In this document: piece by piece, positions 16,640 through 24,632 of the stretch
Layout of the letters: the number at the start of each line of letters is the position of its first letter
How positions within the stretch are numbered: the stretch's first letter is position 1
From: Acidimicrobiaceae bacterium
GTDB lineage: Bacteria > Actinomycetota > Acidimicrobiia > Acidimicrobiales > RAAP-2
Assembly (NCBI GenBank): GCA_003163875.1
Contig: PLRK01000069.1
Coordinates: 8,473-41,790 of the forward strand
DNA length: 33,318 nt
Direction: 5' to 3'
Position numbers and translations under genes: made by a program
Notes under the pieces: model-generated
The model's database searches: none
The model's input: the letters and a program-made list of their open reading frames with translations, nothing else
Told to the model about the DNA's origin: nothing

Positions 16640-18256
16640 TCAGTCTTCGTCGGGGAAACTGAGTTTGCCTTCTTTTGTACCGGTTAGATACGAAACAACA
16701 CCCGAGACCAACAGCAGCACGAACGACGCTGAAAGTGCGAGGTTGAGTCCGTGCGTGAAGGCTTGGTACGCCGCCTGAACGACTTTCTTGATTATTTGTT
16801 TCACTGCGGCACTGGTCTTGCCACTGAGCCCTCGTTCTTGGGCGTTGATCGATCCGGTCGTCACCGCAGCAATAATCTGAGCGCGGAACGCAACAGGAAT
16901 TCCAATTGCTGCGAGACGCGACACGAGGTTGACCGTCAACTGCCCATTCACAATGGAACCGAGAATCGCGACACTCGCAACGGCGCCCAACTCTCGGCTG
17001 GTGTTGGTGGCGGAGGCCGCCATGCCCGAGTGCGCCGCGGGAAGGCTCGCCATCGCAGAGTAGGTAACGGGGACGACCAAAATACCAAATCCAACTCCAG
17101 CGATGCCCATGGTCCATCCGACGTTAGACACGCCCGCGCTCGGTCCTATCAACACGTCGGTGAGCAGCACGCCGATTGCGGCGATGAAGCATCCCGTCAT
17201 CATTGGCACACGCGTGCCAACGACGCCGACCCAGCGTCCCGCAAACACCGCCGCCAAGACCATGCCGCCGAGTAAGGGAAGAAAGTCAAGGGCGAGGTTG
17301 AAAGCGCCCACCGAGGCGACAATCTCTAAGTAGAGCGCGACGAAGAAGAAGATCGAGAAAATCGAGAAGTAGCTGGCGAATGCGATGAACGTAGAGCCCG
17401 CGAACGGGCGACGGCGAAAGAATGAGAGATCAAGCATTGGATTCTTCACTCGATGTTCGGCGAAAATGAACGCCAAGGCGGAAACGAAACTGATGACGTA
17501 GAGCGTGATGATCCCGGACGATATGTAGCCCGTCGTCTCACCTTGAATGGTCGCGAACGTTGCGCAACCCAACACGAGGGCGCCGAGGATGAAGCCGGCG
17601 AAGTCGGGTCGGGACCTTGTCGGGTCTGAACTTTCGGGAAGTGTCGATCCCGCCGCAATCAACGCAAGGATTCCAAAGAAGAGGTTTGCCCAGAACACTG
17701 CTCGCCACGAAAAAATGCCGACGAGCGTTGCGCCAATAACGGGACCCATACCGAGGGCGAGACCCGACACCGCAGCCCACGCACCTAGGGCACGGGCGCG
17801 TTGGCGCGGATCGGGGTAGATGTGGCGAATCATCGACAACGTGCTTGGTTCGGACGCGGCGGCGCCGATACCCATGACTACTCGTCCGATCACCAACATT
17901 GGTGCGGACGTGGCGACCGCGCAAACGACAGACCCGCCGCAAAAAATTGCGACGCCGATAAGCATGACGCGCTTGCGCCCGTAGTTATCGCCCAGCGATC
18001 CGCAGATCAACATCAAACTCGCGAAGGCCAATGCGTAGCCACCGACAATCCACTGCAGGTTAGAGATTCCCGCGTGAAGCGATGATTGGACGTTCGACAA
18101 CACGGCACTGATCAAGGTGTTGTCGATGAACGTCAAGAACAGAATCGCGAGCAACGCGCTATAGCCAAAGTGCGTCGTGAGTCCACGCCACTTCTCCGCA
18201 ATGAACGTTCCTTCACTGGAGCGAGATGACGTCCCTGAACTTCTCAGGCTACTCAT
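16640..18256 (-). CDS. MFS transporter, DHA2 (EmrB/QacA) family
   Basis: LTFIDNTLISAVLSNVQSSLHAGISNLQWIVGGYALAFASLMLICGSLGDNYGRKRVMLIGVAIFCGGSVVCAVA...VIGRVVMGIGAAASEPSTLSMI; about 14 hydrophobic segments. Confidence 0.93.
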   Translation of the reverse strand: MSSLRSSGTSSRSSEGTFIAEKWRGLTTHFGYSALLAILFLTFIDNTLISAVLSNVQSSLHAGISNLQWIVGGYALAFASLMLICGSLGDNYGRKRVMLIGVAIFCGGSVVCAVATSAPMLVIGRVVMGIGAAASEPSTLSMIRHIYPDPRQRARALGAWAAVSGLALGMGPVIGATLVGIFSWRAVFWANLFFGILALIAAGSTLPESSDPTRSRPDFAGFILGALVLGCATFATIQGETTGYISSGIITLYVISFVSALAFIFAEHRVKNPMLDLSFFRRRPFAGSTFIAFASYFSIFSIFFFVALYLEIVASVGAFNLALDFLPLLGGMVLAAVFAGRWVGVVGTRVPMMTGCFIAAIGVLLTDVLIGPSAGVSNVGWTMGIAGVGFGILVVPVTYSAMASLPAAHSGMAASATNTSRELGAVASVAILGSIVNGQLTVNLVSRLAAIGIPVAFRAQIIAAVTTGSINAQERGLSGKTSAAVKQIIKKVVQAAYQAFTHGLNLALSASFVLLLVSGVVSYLTGTKEGKLSFPDED

Positions 18257-18315
18257 ACGATCCTTCGAACAAAATCGGCGACATGTCTGATGTTCCTACG
18301 CTTTATCCCCGCAGC

Positions 18316-18365
18316 GACACTGCGAATCTTCCGGCGAGTTCGTCGCACGAAAGATTCGCAGTGTC
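18316..18365. promoter_or_regulatory. 15-bp perfect inverted repeat, intergenic hairpin
   Basis: GACACTGCGAATCTT (18316-18330) / AAGATTCGCAGTGTC (18351-18365), 20-nt loop; just 3' of the neocarzinostatin-family gene on the minus strand; no U-tract. Confidence 0.75.
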
Positions 18366-18380
18366 ATGAAGCGGCGTGAG

Positions 18381-18809
18381 TTACTTGAATTTGATGGGGC
18401 GGGAGGATGCGGTGTCGCCACCACTGGCGTTACCCACGCTGATGTCGCAACTAGCCAAGTTGGCGGGCGCTGTACCGCACTTCCCGTTGCCAATCGTGCC
18501 GGTAATGACCATGAACTTCGTTGGGGCGAGTACGCCCTTGGAAGAGATCGTGGCTGGCGTTGCGCCAAGTTCGTTGCACTGGCCGCCGCCCTTCGCCTTG
18601 ACGAGGCATTCGACGACGTACACCGAGTCACCTTTTTTGAATCCCGTACCCGAGACCTTTACAGTCTCGCCGTTCTTGAGGTTCGTCGAGGGCGTGACCG
18701 TCAACTTTGGTCCACTGGATGCACCGGCGCTCATCACGCCACCTGTCGTTGCAAGAAGTGCTGCGGTGAGTACGCCCGCTCCAATACGTAACGCTATGGA
18801 TTTCGTCAT
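18381..18809 (-). CDS. Neocarzinostatin-family (enediyne apoprotein-fold) secreted protein
   Basis: Signal peptide MTKSIALRIGAGVLTAALLATTGGVMSAGA; LTVTPSTNLKNGETVKVSGTGFKKGDSVYVVECLVKAKGGGQCNELGATPATISSKG...GNGKCGTAPANLASCDISVGNASGGDTASSRPIKF; four Cys in two pairs as in the family. Confidence 0.85.
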   Translation of the reverse strand: MTKSIALRIGAGVLTAALLATTGGVMSAGASSGPKLTVTPSTNLKNGETVKVSGTGFKKGDSVYVVECLVKAKGGGQCNELGATPATISSKGVLAPTKFMVITGTIGNGKCGTAPANLASCDISVGNASGGDTASSRPIKFK

Positions 18810-19121
18810 TTCATATCCTCCCGATAGATGTCACCGGACACGTTGTTACTATGTCCAACCCCACGAAAGATTAAGGCGCTGCTCAGCATCGCGAGGTGTC
18901 TCACCAACATCGACGCAGTGCGTGTCAAGCGAAGACCCACAACATCGAAGACGCCATGTCTCTCAAAGGGTTCGTACCCATCGTAATGGTGGGAACATTT
19001 TTTCGAGTTGACGACTAAGGATTCTCTCAGTTCTAAGAGTCTTCTCAATGAGACGCTGCTGATTGCATCGAACCACAGGCAGTGACGACAATGCGTTGTC
19101 TCGTTACTTCAAGGTAGCGAC

Positions 19122-19442
19122 TTAGAGTTCCTCAGCGACAACCGCCGTGCCGTAGGCGAGAATCTCTTGGAATGTTCCTTGCAGTTCGTTGGAGTCATAG
19201 CGCACCGCGAGCACCGCGTTCGCGCCCACTGCTTCGGCTGCTTCCTTCAATCGCGTCAATGCTTCTTCACGTGCCTCTTGAAGTTGTCGGGTGAGTCCAC
19301 GAAGCTCGCCGCCGCCAAGTGCCTTCAGCGACGCACCAATTTGCGCACCCACGTTTCGCGTTCGAACGGTCAGTCCATTGACTTCACCAATGACTTTTGT
19401 AATCTTGTAGCCCGGCAGATCGTTGGTCGTGACTATCAGCAT
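19122..19442 (-). CDS. YbjQ / UPF0145 family protein
   Basis: MLIVTTNDLPGYKITKVIGEVNGLTVRTRNVGAQIGASLKALGGGELRGLTRQLQEAREEALTRLKEAAEAVGANAVLAVRYDSNEL. Confidence 0.93.
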   Translation of the reverse strand: MLIVTTNDLPGYKITKVIGEVNGLTVRTRNVGAQIGASLKALGGGELRGLTRQLQEAREEALTRLKEAAEAVGANAVLAVRYDSNELQGTFQEILAYGTAVVAEEL

Positions 19443-19572
19443 GTGCGCTCCTTCATCGTCGATGTAACACTATGCCGCGTTACGTTCATTGCTTCGAATG
19501 AAATGCTATACATTCTCGCTTTTCCATGCGCGACGAGATCCGCTTAAGGTGGGGTACCAAAGGAAGAGCGCA

Positions 19573-20400
19573 ATGACAATTCAATCCGCACGACGAAGTC
19601 TCGTCACCGCGCCCCTCATTCTTTTGCTCGTCGCGGGGAGTACACTCGCGGCGCCGATCGCGGCAGTAGCCAGTGCGACGTCGAGTTCGCGAACCACGCT
19701 TGTCGAGAAGGGCTACAGCGACGTCGACGTCATCAGGTCCTACTACTTCTGTAGCAGCACGTCGTGCAAGGCAGACAAGGCGAGTGCCGAAAAGAAGTCG
19801 GCGAGTGCGATTCAAGATCTCGTCTACGCCGCTGGCACGCTGACGCCCACCTCGTCACCGAAGAACGAACGGATGGTGGTTGCGAAATTCGACGCGGACG
19901 TGCTTGCGCTGCAGAAAGTCATTGAGGTGTACACCTCGCAAACGAACGCGACGCAAATCGCGCAGAACACCGGAACGCTCTACTATGAGACCGCCAACAT
20001 TTACTCAGATCTCTATCTGCTTTCGAGCGAGATCACCAAGACCACACCGCAATTCTCGACGTGGAGTTTTGGCCCCGAGGCGGTGCTGTACGCGATGCAA
20101 GTCGACACGCAGGCGTTGAACGCCAAGTCGTCGACAGTTGCCCTCGACGTCGCGACGAATGCTGACCTGTTGCAGGATTCGCGTGCGCTTATTGCCGACG
20201 CCGATGGGCCGAACAAGGCATTCAACGAGTTGATAATTGAGTTCGCTAAGAACCAAGAGAACGTGAGTACTGCAGAGAACGCGGTGTTTGAAAGAAAGAC
20301 GCCGGCGATAACTGATAAAGAACTTAAGGCAGATATCGCGCTGCTCGGAACGCAGTTCGAAAACATAGCGAAGCAGCAGAAGGCTCTGACGAAGAAGTAG
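19573..20400 (+). CDS. Secreted hypothetical protein
   Basis: Signal-peptide-like MTIQSARRSLVTAPLILLLVAGSTLAAPIAAVASA; GGAAGAG-type SD upstream of the 19573 ATG; no recognised domain. Confidence 0.65.
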   Translation: MTIQSARRSLVTAPLILLLVAGSTLAAPIAAVASATSSSRTTLVEKGYSDVDVIRSYYFCSSTSCKADKASAEKKSASAIQDLVYAAGTLTPTSSPKNERMVVAKFDADVLALQKVIEVYTSQTNATQIAQNTGTLYYETANIYSDLYLLSSEITKTTPQFSTWSFGPEAVLYAMQVDTQALNAKSSTVALDVATNADLLQDSRALIADADGPNKAFNELIIEFAKNQENVSTAENAVFERKTPAITDKELKADIALLGTQFENIAKQQKALTKK

Positions 20401-20405
20401 GAGAC

Positions 20406-20999
20406 ATGAGATCGAGTGAAGGGAGTCTTGTGTCCAACGAAACCCTATTGATCATGGACACGCAGAACGGAATCGTCGCGCGACTTGGTGAACTGGCAAA
20501 TCCGTTACTGGACACCTTGAGTGAAGTGCTCGATGCGGCGCGCGCGAAGGACATCCCCGTCATTTTCGTGCGTGTCGCGTTTCGTCCCGGCGCTCCCGAA
20601 GCGAGTCCCCGCAACAAGTCCTTTGCCGCTGTGTCCCAATCTGATGCGTTCAATGAATTGGCCCTCTCGACGCAGATACATCCACGACTTGCGCCCCGTG
20701 ACGGTGAGGTCGTTGTTGTTAAGCGTCGGGTGAGCGCCTTCTCCGGTAGTGATCTAGAAACCGTCCTACGCGCCAAGAACATCGACACACTCGTGCTAAC
20801 TGGCATAGCGACGAGTGGCGTGGTGCTGTCGACACTCCGACAAGCAGCTGACATGGATTACTCGCTCGTCGTATTGAGCGATGCTTGTGCAGACGCGGAC
20901 TCTGAGGTGCACCGCGTCTTGACCGAGAAAGTGTTCGCCCGTCAAGCGACGGTGATGACCTCCGGGGAATGGATTACGCAGCTCGCGTCGAAGACTTAA
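20406..20999 (+). CDS. Isochorismatase-like hydrolase family protein
   Basis: LLIMDTQNGIVARL...IPVIFVRVAFRPGAPEASPRNKSF...VKRRVSAFSGSDLETVLRAKNIDTLVLTGIATSGVVLSTLRQAADMDYSLVVLSDACADAD. Confidence 0.9.
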   Translation: MRSSEGSLVSNETLLIMDTQNGIVARLGELANPLLDTLSEVLDAARAKDIPVIFVRVAFRPGAPEASPRNKSFAAVSQSDAFNELALSTQIHPRLAPRDGEVVVVKRRVSAFSGSDLETVLRAKNIDTLVLTGIATSGVVLSTLRQAADMDYSLVVLSDACADADSEVHRVLTEKVFARQATVMTSGEWITQLASKT

Positions 21000-22483
21000 A
21001 TAGTGATCAGCTCTTGTTCTTGCGCGACGACACTCTTTCTCTCGAATACGAGCGTCGCCAGGAAACTCAGCAGGAGCGCGGCGAGAACGCCGAGGTTCGC
21101 GTATGCCCATGCGCCGCTCTTGCCTCCGAGGCCGAATGGTTTCAGCAAATAGCCCTGCCACGTCAACCACGAGGCTGCGGCATTGGTGACTAACCCCCAT
21201 CCAATGAAACTGGAGACGATGATGGTCGCAATTGGCATGGCGCGAACGTCGCCGTAGCGACCGGTCGTGGCAAAAAGGTCAGCGTCGGAATAATCCTTCC
21301 GGCGAAGCAGAAGGTCCGCCAGAAAGACGCCGCACCACGCCGCGATCAAAACACCGACGGTGATCAAGAATCCCTCAAATTGTCCGAGGAAGTTTTGGGC
21401 GGCGAACACGATATAGATCGTGCCCGCGACCATGATCACACCGTCAACGCCTGCGGCAGCGAATCGGGGGATCTTGAGTCCCGCCGACAGCAGCGATAGT
21501 CCCGAAGAGTAAATGTCGAGAACCGCACCGCCAACGAGTCCGAGAATCGCCACAATTGCGAAGGGGACGAGGAACCACGTCGGCAAGATGGTAGCCAGTG
21601 CGCCGACAGGTCCGTAGACGCTGCCGTTGACATCGTTCGTGAATGTCTTGGACGAACCCGCGAGCAAGAGACCAAAGAACAAAAGAATTAGTGGCGCGAC
21701 TGATGATCCGAACGTCGTCCACCACACGACACCCTTTGACGAGGCGTTGCGGGGCAAGTAGCGAGAATAGTCAGCCGCCGCATTCACCCACCCAAGCCCA
21801 AAACCGGTCATCACAAACACGAGTGCTCCGATCACACTCTGCGAAGAACCGCTCGCAATGTGTGACACCACGTGCCACTTGATGTGATCGAGCGTCAAGA
21901 TGATGAAGAACACAGTGAGCATGCCAGTGACGACCGTGATGATCGCCTGCATTCTCATTATGAGGTCAAAGCCCATCACGCCGCCGCCCACGATTAATGC
22001 GCCAATGATTATTAACGCAACGACTTTCACGCCGGTGCCGCCGCCCCAACCGAGCCGAGTGAAAACCGTGGACGTGGCGAGGACCGCAATCGCCATGAGT
22101 GCAGTCTCCCAACCCACGCATAAGAGCCACGAGATGAACGAAGGCAAACGGTTGCCGCGAATGCCAAAGGCCGCCCTACTGAGAATCATGGTTGGCGCAG
22201 AGCCACGCTTTCCTGCGGTTGCAATGAAACCGCACAGGACGAAACTGACGATGATTCCTACGACGCCGACGATAATTGCCTGCCAGAACGAGATCCCAAA
22301 ACTGAAGACATACGCTCCGTACCCAAGTCCAAGCACTGAGACGTTTGCTCCAAACCAAGGCCAGAACAACTCGCGAGGCCGACCCTTTCGCTGCGTCTCG
22401 CCAATGATGTTGATGCCGTTCTCTTCGATACGCAGTGCAGCGCCGCCTCCGGTACCTAAAAGTTCGGAGATTTCATTGCTCAC
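20996..22483 (-). CDS. NCS1-family purine/cytosine (nucleobase/nucleoside) permease
   Basis: FWPWFGANVSVLGLGYGAYVFSFGISFWQAIIVGVVGIIVSFVLCGFIATAGKRGSAPTMILSRAAFGIRGNRLPSFISWLLCVGWETALMA...GLGWVNAAADYSRYLPR. Confidence 0.92.
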   Translation of the reverse strand: MSNEISELLGTGGGAALRIEENGINIIGETQRKGRPRELFWPWFGANVSVLGLGYGAYVFSFGISFWQAIIVGVVGIIVSFVLCGFIATAGKRGSAPTMILSRAAFGIRGNRLPSFISWLLCVGWETALMAIAVLATSTVFTRLGWGGGTGVKVVALIIIGALIVGGGVMGFDLIMRMQAIITVVTGMLTVFFIILTLDHIKWHVVSHIASGSSQSVIGALVFVMTGFGLGWVNAAADYSRYLPRNASSKGVVWWTTFGSSVAPLILLFFGLLLAGSSKTFTNDVNGSVYGPVGALATILPTWFLVPFAIVAILGLVGGAVLDIYSSGLSLLSAGLKIPRFAAAGVDGVIMVAGTIYIVFAAQNFLGQFEGFLITVGVLIAAWCGVFLADLLLRRKDYSDADLFATTGRYGDVRAMPIATIIVSSFIGWGLVTNAAASWLTWQGYLLKPFGLGGKSGAWAYANLGVLAALLLSFLATLVFERKSVVAQEQELITI

Positions 22484-22621
22484 TGGTCCTCCTCAGGAAT
22501 TGTCGAAATTCGTTGGACTGATACTAGACAGGTGCGACGACAGTCCTGCGCCCGAGAACTCTCTACCCGCACGACGACGACGCGTGTGGTTCGTTCGATG
22601 TCGCCGTGTACGTTGACATGG

Positions 22622-23656
22622 ATGATGTCGCCATCACTCAAAGCGAGAACCGAACGGGAAGGTCGCTGCGTGGCGACACTGACGGGGCTCGCCATCGGTG
22701 ACGCCCTCGGTATGCCGACCCAGTCGCTCGCTCGTGAAGAAGTTGTCATGCAGTTCGAGCCAGTTCTGTCAAGGTTTTATCCGTCGAGTCCCGAGCACCC
22801 GTTTGCGCCAGGTTTGGCCGCCGCGACGGTGACCGACGACACGGAACAGACGTTGTTACTCGCCGAAGTGCTACTGGACACGTTTGGAGATTTTGACGTT
22901 GAGCGCTACGCCCGAGAACTCCTGGAATGGGAGGAGGACGTTGGTCGTCGAGGACTCCTTGACCTTCTCGGCCCTTCAACGAAGGCGGCGCTGGACAACC
23001 TGGCACGTGGCATGGACCCGCGCGAGACGGGCACGTCGGGCACCACGAATGGCGCCGCCATGCGCATCGCGCCCGTGGGCATCGTATGCCCGAGCAGTGA
23101 TCTTGCGGCGTTGGTGCAGCGAGTGATTGACGTGAGCTTGCTCACGCACAACACCTCAGAGGCATTGAGCGGTGCTGTCGCCGTTGCGACCATCATCAGC
23201 GCGGGTATTGACGACGTCCCAATCGACCGTGCGATCGAGATGGCTTTGGATGCGGTGTGCATGGTCGAGAAGAAGTACGAGAGCGCGGGCGCTGCATCAA
23301 TGAGTGCTGCTCTATCGCGAGCCATTGAGATTGGTCGGCGCTACCAAGGGCTATCGCTGATTGCTGCGATTAACCGCTCGGTCGGAACGAGCCTCGCGAG
23401 TTTGGAGTCGGTGCCGGCTGCCTTCGCGGTCTTGACGTCATCGAGCGAGGACGCGTGGTTTGCGTGCCGAGTGGCTGCGTCACTGGGGGGTGACACCGAC
23501 ACCATCGCCGCGATGACGGGCGCGATGGCCGGTGCGTTGCTGGGACCCAACACATTCCCTCGATGGGCGATCGACCAAGTGCATGCCGTAAACAATTTGC
23601 CACTGGAGCAGGTCGCCCTTCGACTTCTCCAGGTTCGTGGTGACGGCAATGGCTGA
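22622..23656 (+). CDS. ADP-ribosylglycohydrolase (DraG/YegU-like) family protein
   Basis: TGLAIGDALGMPTQSL...TVTDDTEQTLLLAEVLLDTFGDFD...AMRIAPVGIVCPS...LTHNTSEALSGAVAVA...ASLGGDTDTIAAMTGAMAGALLG. Exact start uncertain (ORF open from 22532). Confidence 0.92.
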   Translation: MMSPSLKARTEREGRCVATLTGLAIGDALGMPTQSLAREEVVMQFEPVLSRFYPSSPEHPFAPGLAAATVTDDTEQTLLLAEVLLDTFGDFDVERYARELLEWEEDVGRRGLLDLLGPSTKAALDNLARGMDPRETGTSGTTNGAAMRIAPVGIVCPSSDLAALVQRVIDVSLLTHNTSEALSGAVAVATIISAGIDDVPIDRAIEMALDAVCMVEKKYESAGAASMSAALSRAIEIGRRYQGLSLIAAINRSVGTSLASLESVPAAFAVLTSSSEDAWFACRVAASLGGDTDTIAAMTGAMAGALLGPNTFPRWAIDQVHAVNNLPLEQVALRLLQVRGDGNG

Positions 23657-24581
23657 CGTCGCACGCTTCATAGGGGTCGACACGATCATGATTGACGTTG
23701 TCTTGAAACTCGAGTCGCTGCCGCAACGTGGATCAGATGAAGTGGTGTCCGAGCGTCTCATCACGACGGGCGGAGGGTTCAATGCGATGAGTGCGGCGTC
23801 TCGTCAGGGCCTGTCGGTGGTCTACGCGGGCCAATTGGGTACCGGTCCGTTTGCCGACCTCGCCCGAGCCGATTTGAATCGCGAAGGGATTTTGTTCCCT
23901 ATCGCGCCAATAGGCGATGTCGACCTTGGCATCTGCGTAGTGCTCGTCGAGGACGACGGCGAGAGAACCTTCGTCACGTCACCGGGCGCCGAGGGACGCC
24001 TTCACGCCGAGGAGCTCGCGACGATCGAACTCCATGCTGGCGACGTCGTGTTCTTGTCGGGTTACGACTTCGTCTATTCCGACCTCGGTAAGGAGACGCT
24101 CGCGTGGCTTCATGCAATACGTGACGATGTGATTGTCGCCTTTGATCCAGGTCCACGAGTCATGGACCTCGCTCGCGAGGTTCTCGGTGACGTGCTGGCA
24201 CGGACCGACTGGTTGTTGTGCAACGCCAACGAAGCGGCGTACCTGAGCGGCGAGCGCGACGCCGCGAGCGCGGCGCGAGCGCTGTTGAGTCGAGAGGTGC
24301 GGGTAGGCGTTGTCGTGCGCAACGGTGCTGACGGTTGCTACCTGGCGCAGCGTTCATCCGAGGTGCTGCACGTCGCGGGCGTACCGAGCGAGGTGATCGA
24401 CACCAATGGCGCAGGTGACGTCCATAACGGCGTCTTCCTTGCCGAAATCGCGACCGGGACCGCGCTATTCGAAGCGCTGCGGCGCGCTAACGTTGCGGCG
24501 TCCATTGCCATTGGACAACTTGGTCCGGCGACGTCTCCCGATCGCGACGCCGTGAGCAAAAAAATGGCCGAGTTGTACTGA
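23649..24581 (+). CDS. PfkB-family carbohydrate/nucleoside kinase
   Basis: TTGGGFNAMSAASRQGLSVVYAGQLGTGPFADLARADL...WLLCNANEAAYLSGERDAAS...VIDTNGAGDVHNGVFLAEIATG (PfkB signature); overlaps the upstream gene by 8 nt. Confidence 0.92.
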   Translation: MADVARFIGVDTIMIDVVLKLESLPQRGSDEVVSERLITTGGGFNAMSAASRQGLSVVYAGQLGTGPFADLARADLNREGILFPIAPIGDVDLGICVVLVEDDGERTFVTSPGAEGRLHAEELATIELHAGDVVFLSGYDFVYSDLGKETLAWLHAIRDDVIVAFDPGPRVMDLAREVLGDVLARTDWLLCNANEAAYLSGERDAASAARALLSREVRVGVVVRNGADGCYLAQRSSEVLHVAGVPSEVIDTNGAGDVHNGVFLAEIATGTALFEALRRANVAASIAIGQLGPATSPDRDAVSKKMAELY

Positions 24582-24632
24582 AATGTCGTCGCTTCTTCTG
24601 GCCTAACGTGACCAATGACGCAAGGGGGGACG

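Noticed and set aside
18806-19048. Minus-strand ORF of 80 aa overlapping (ATGA) the neocarzinostatin-family start
   Set aside because: No recognisable domain, no convincing SD, composition looks like read-through of the promoter region; its end overlaps the SD/start of the real gene by chance.
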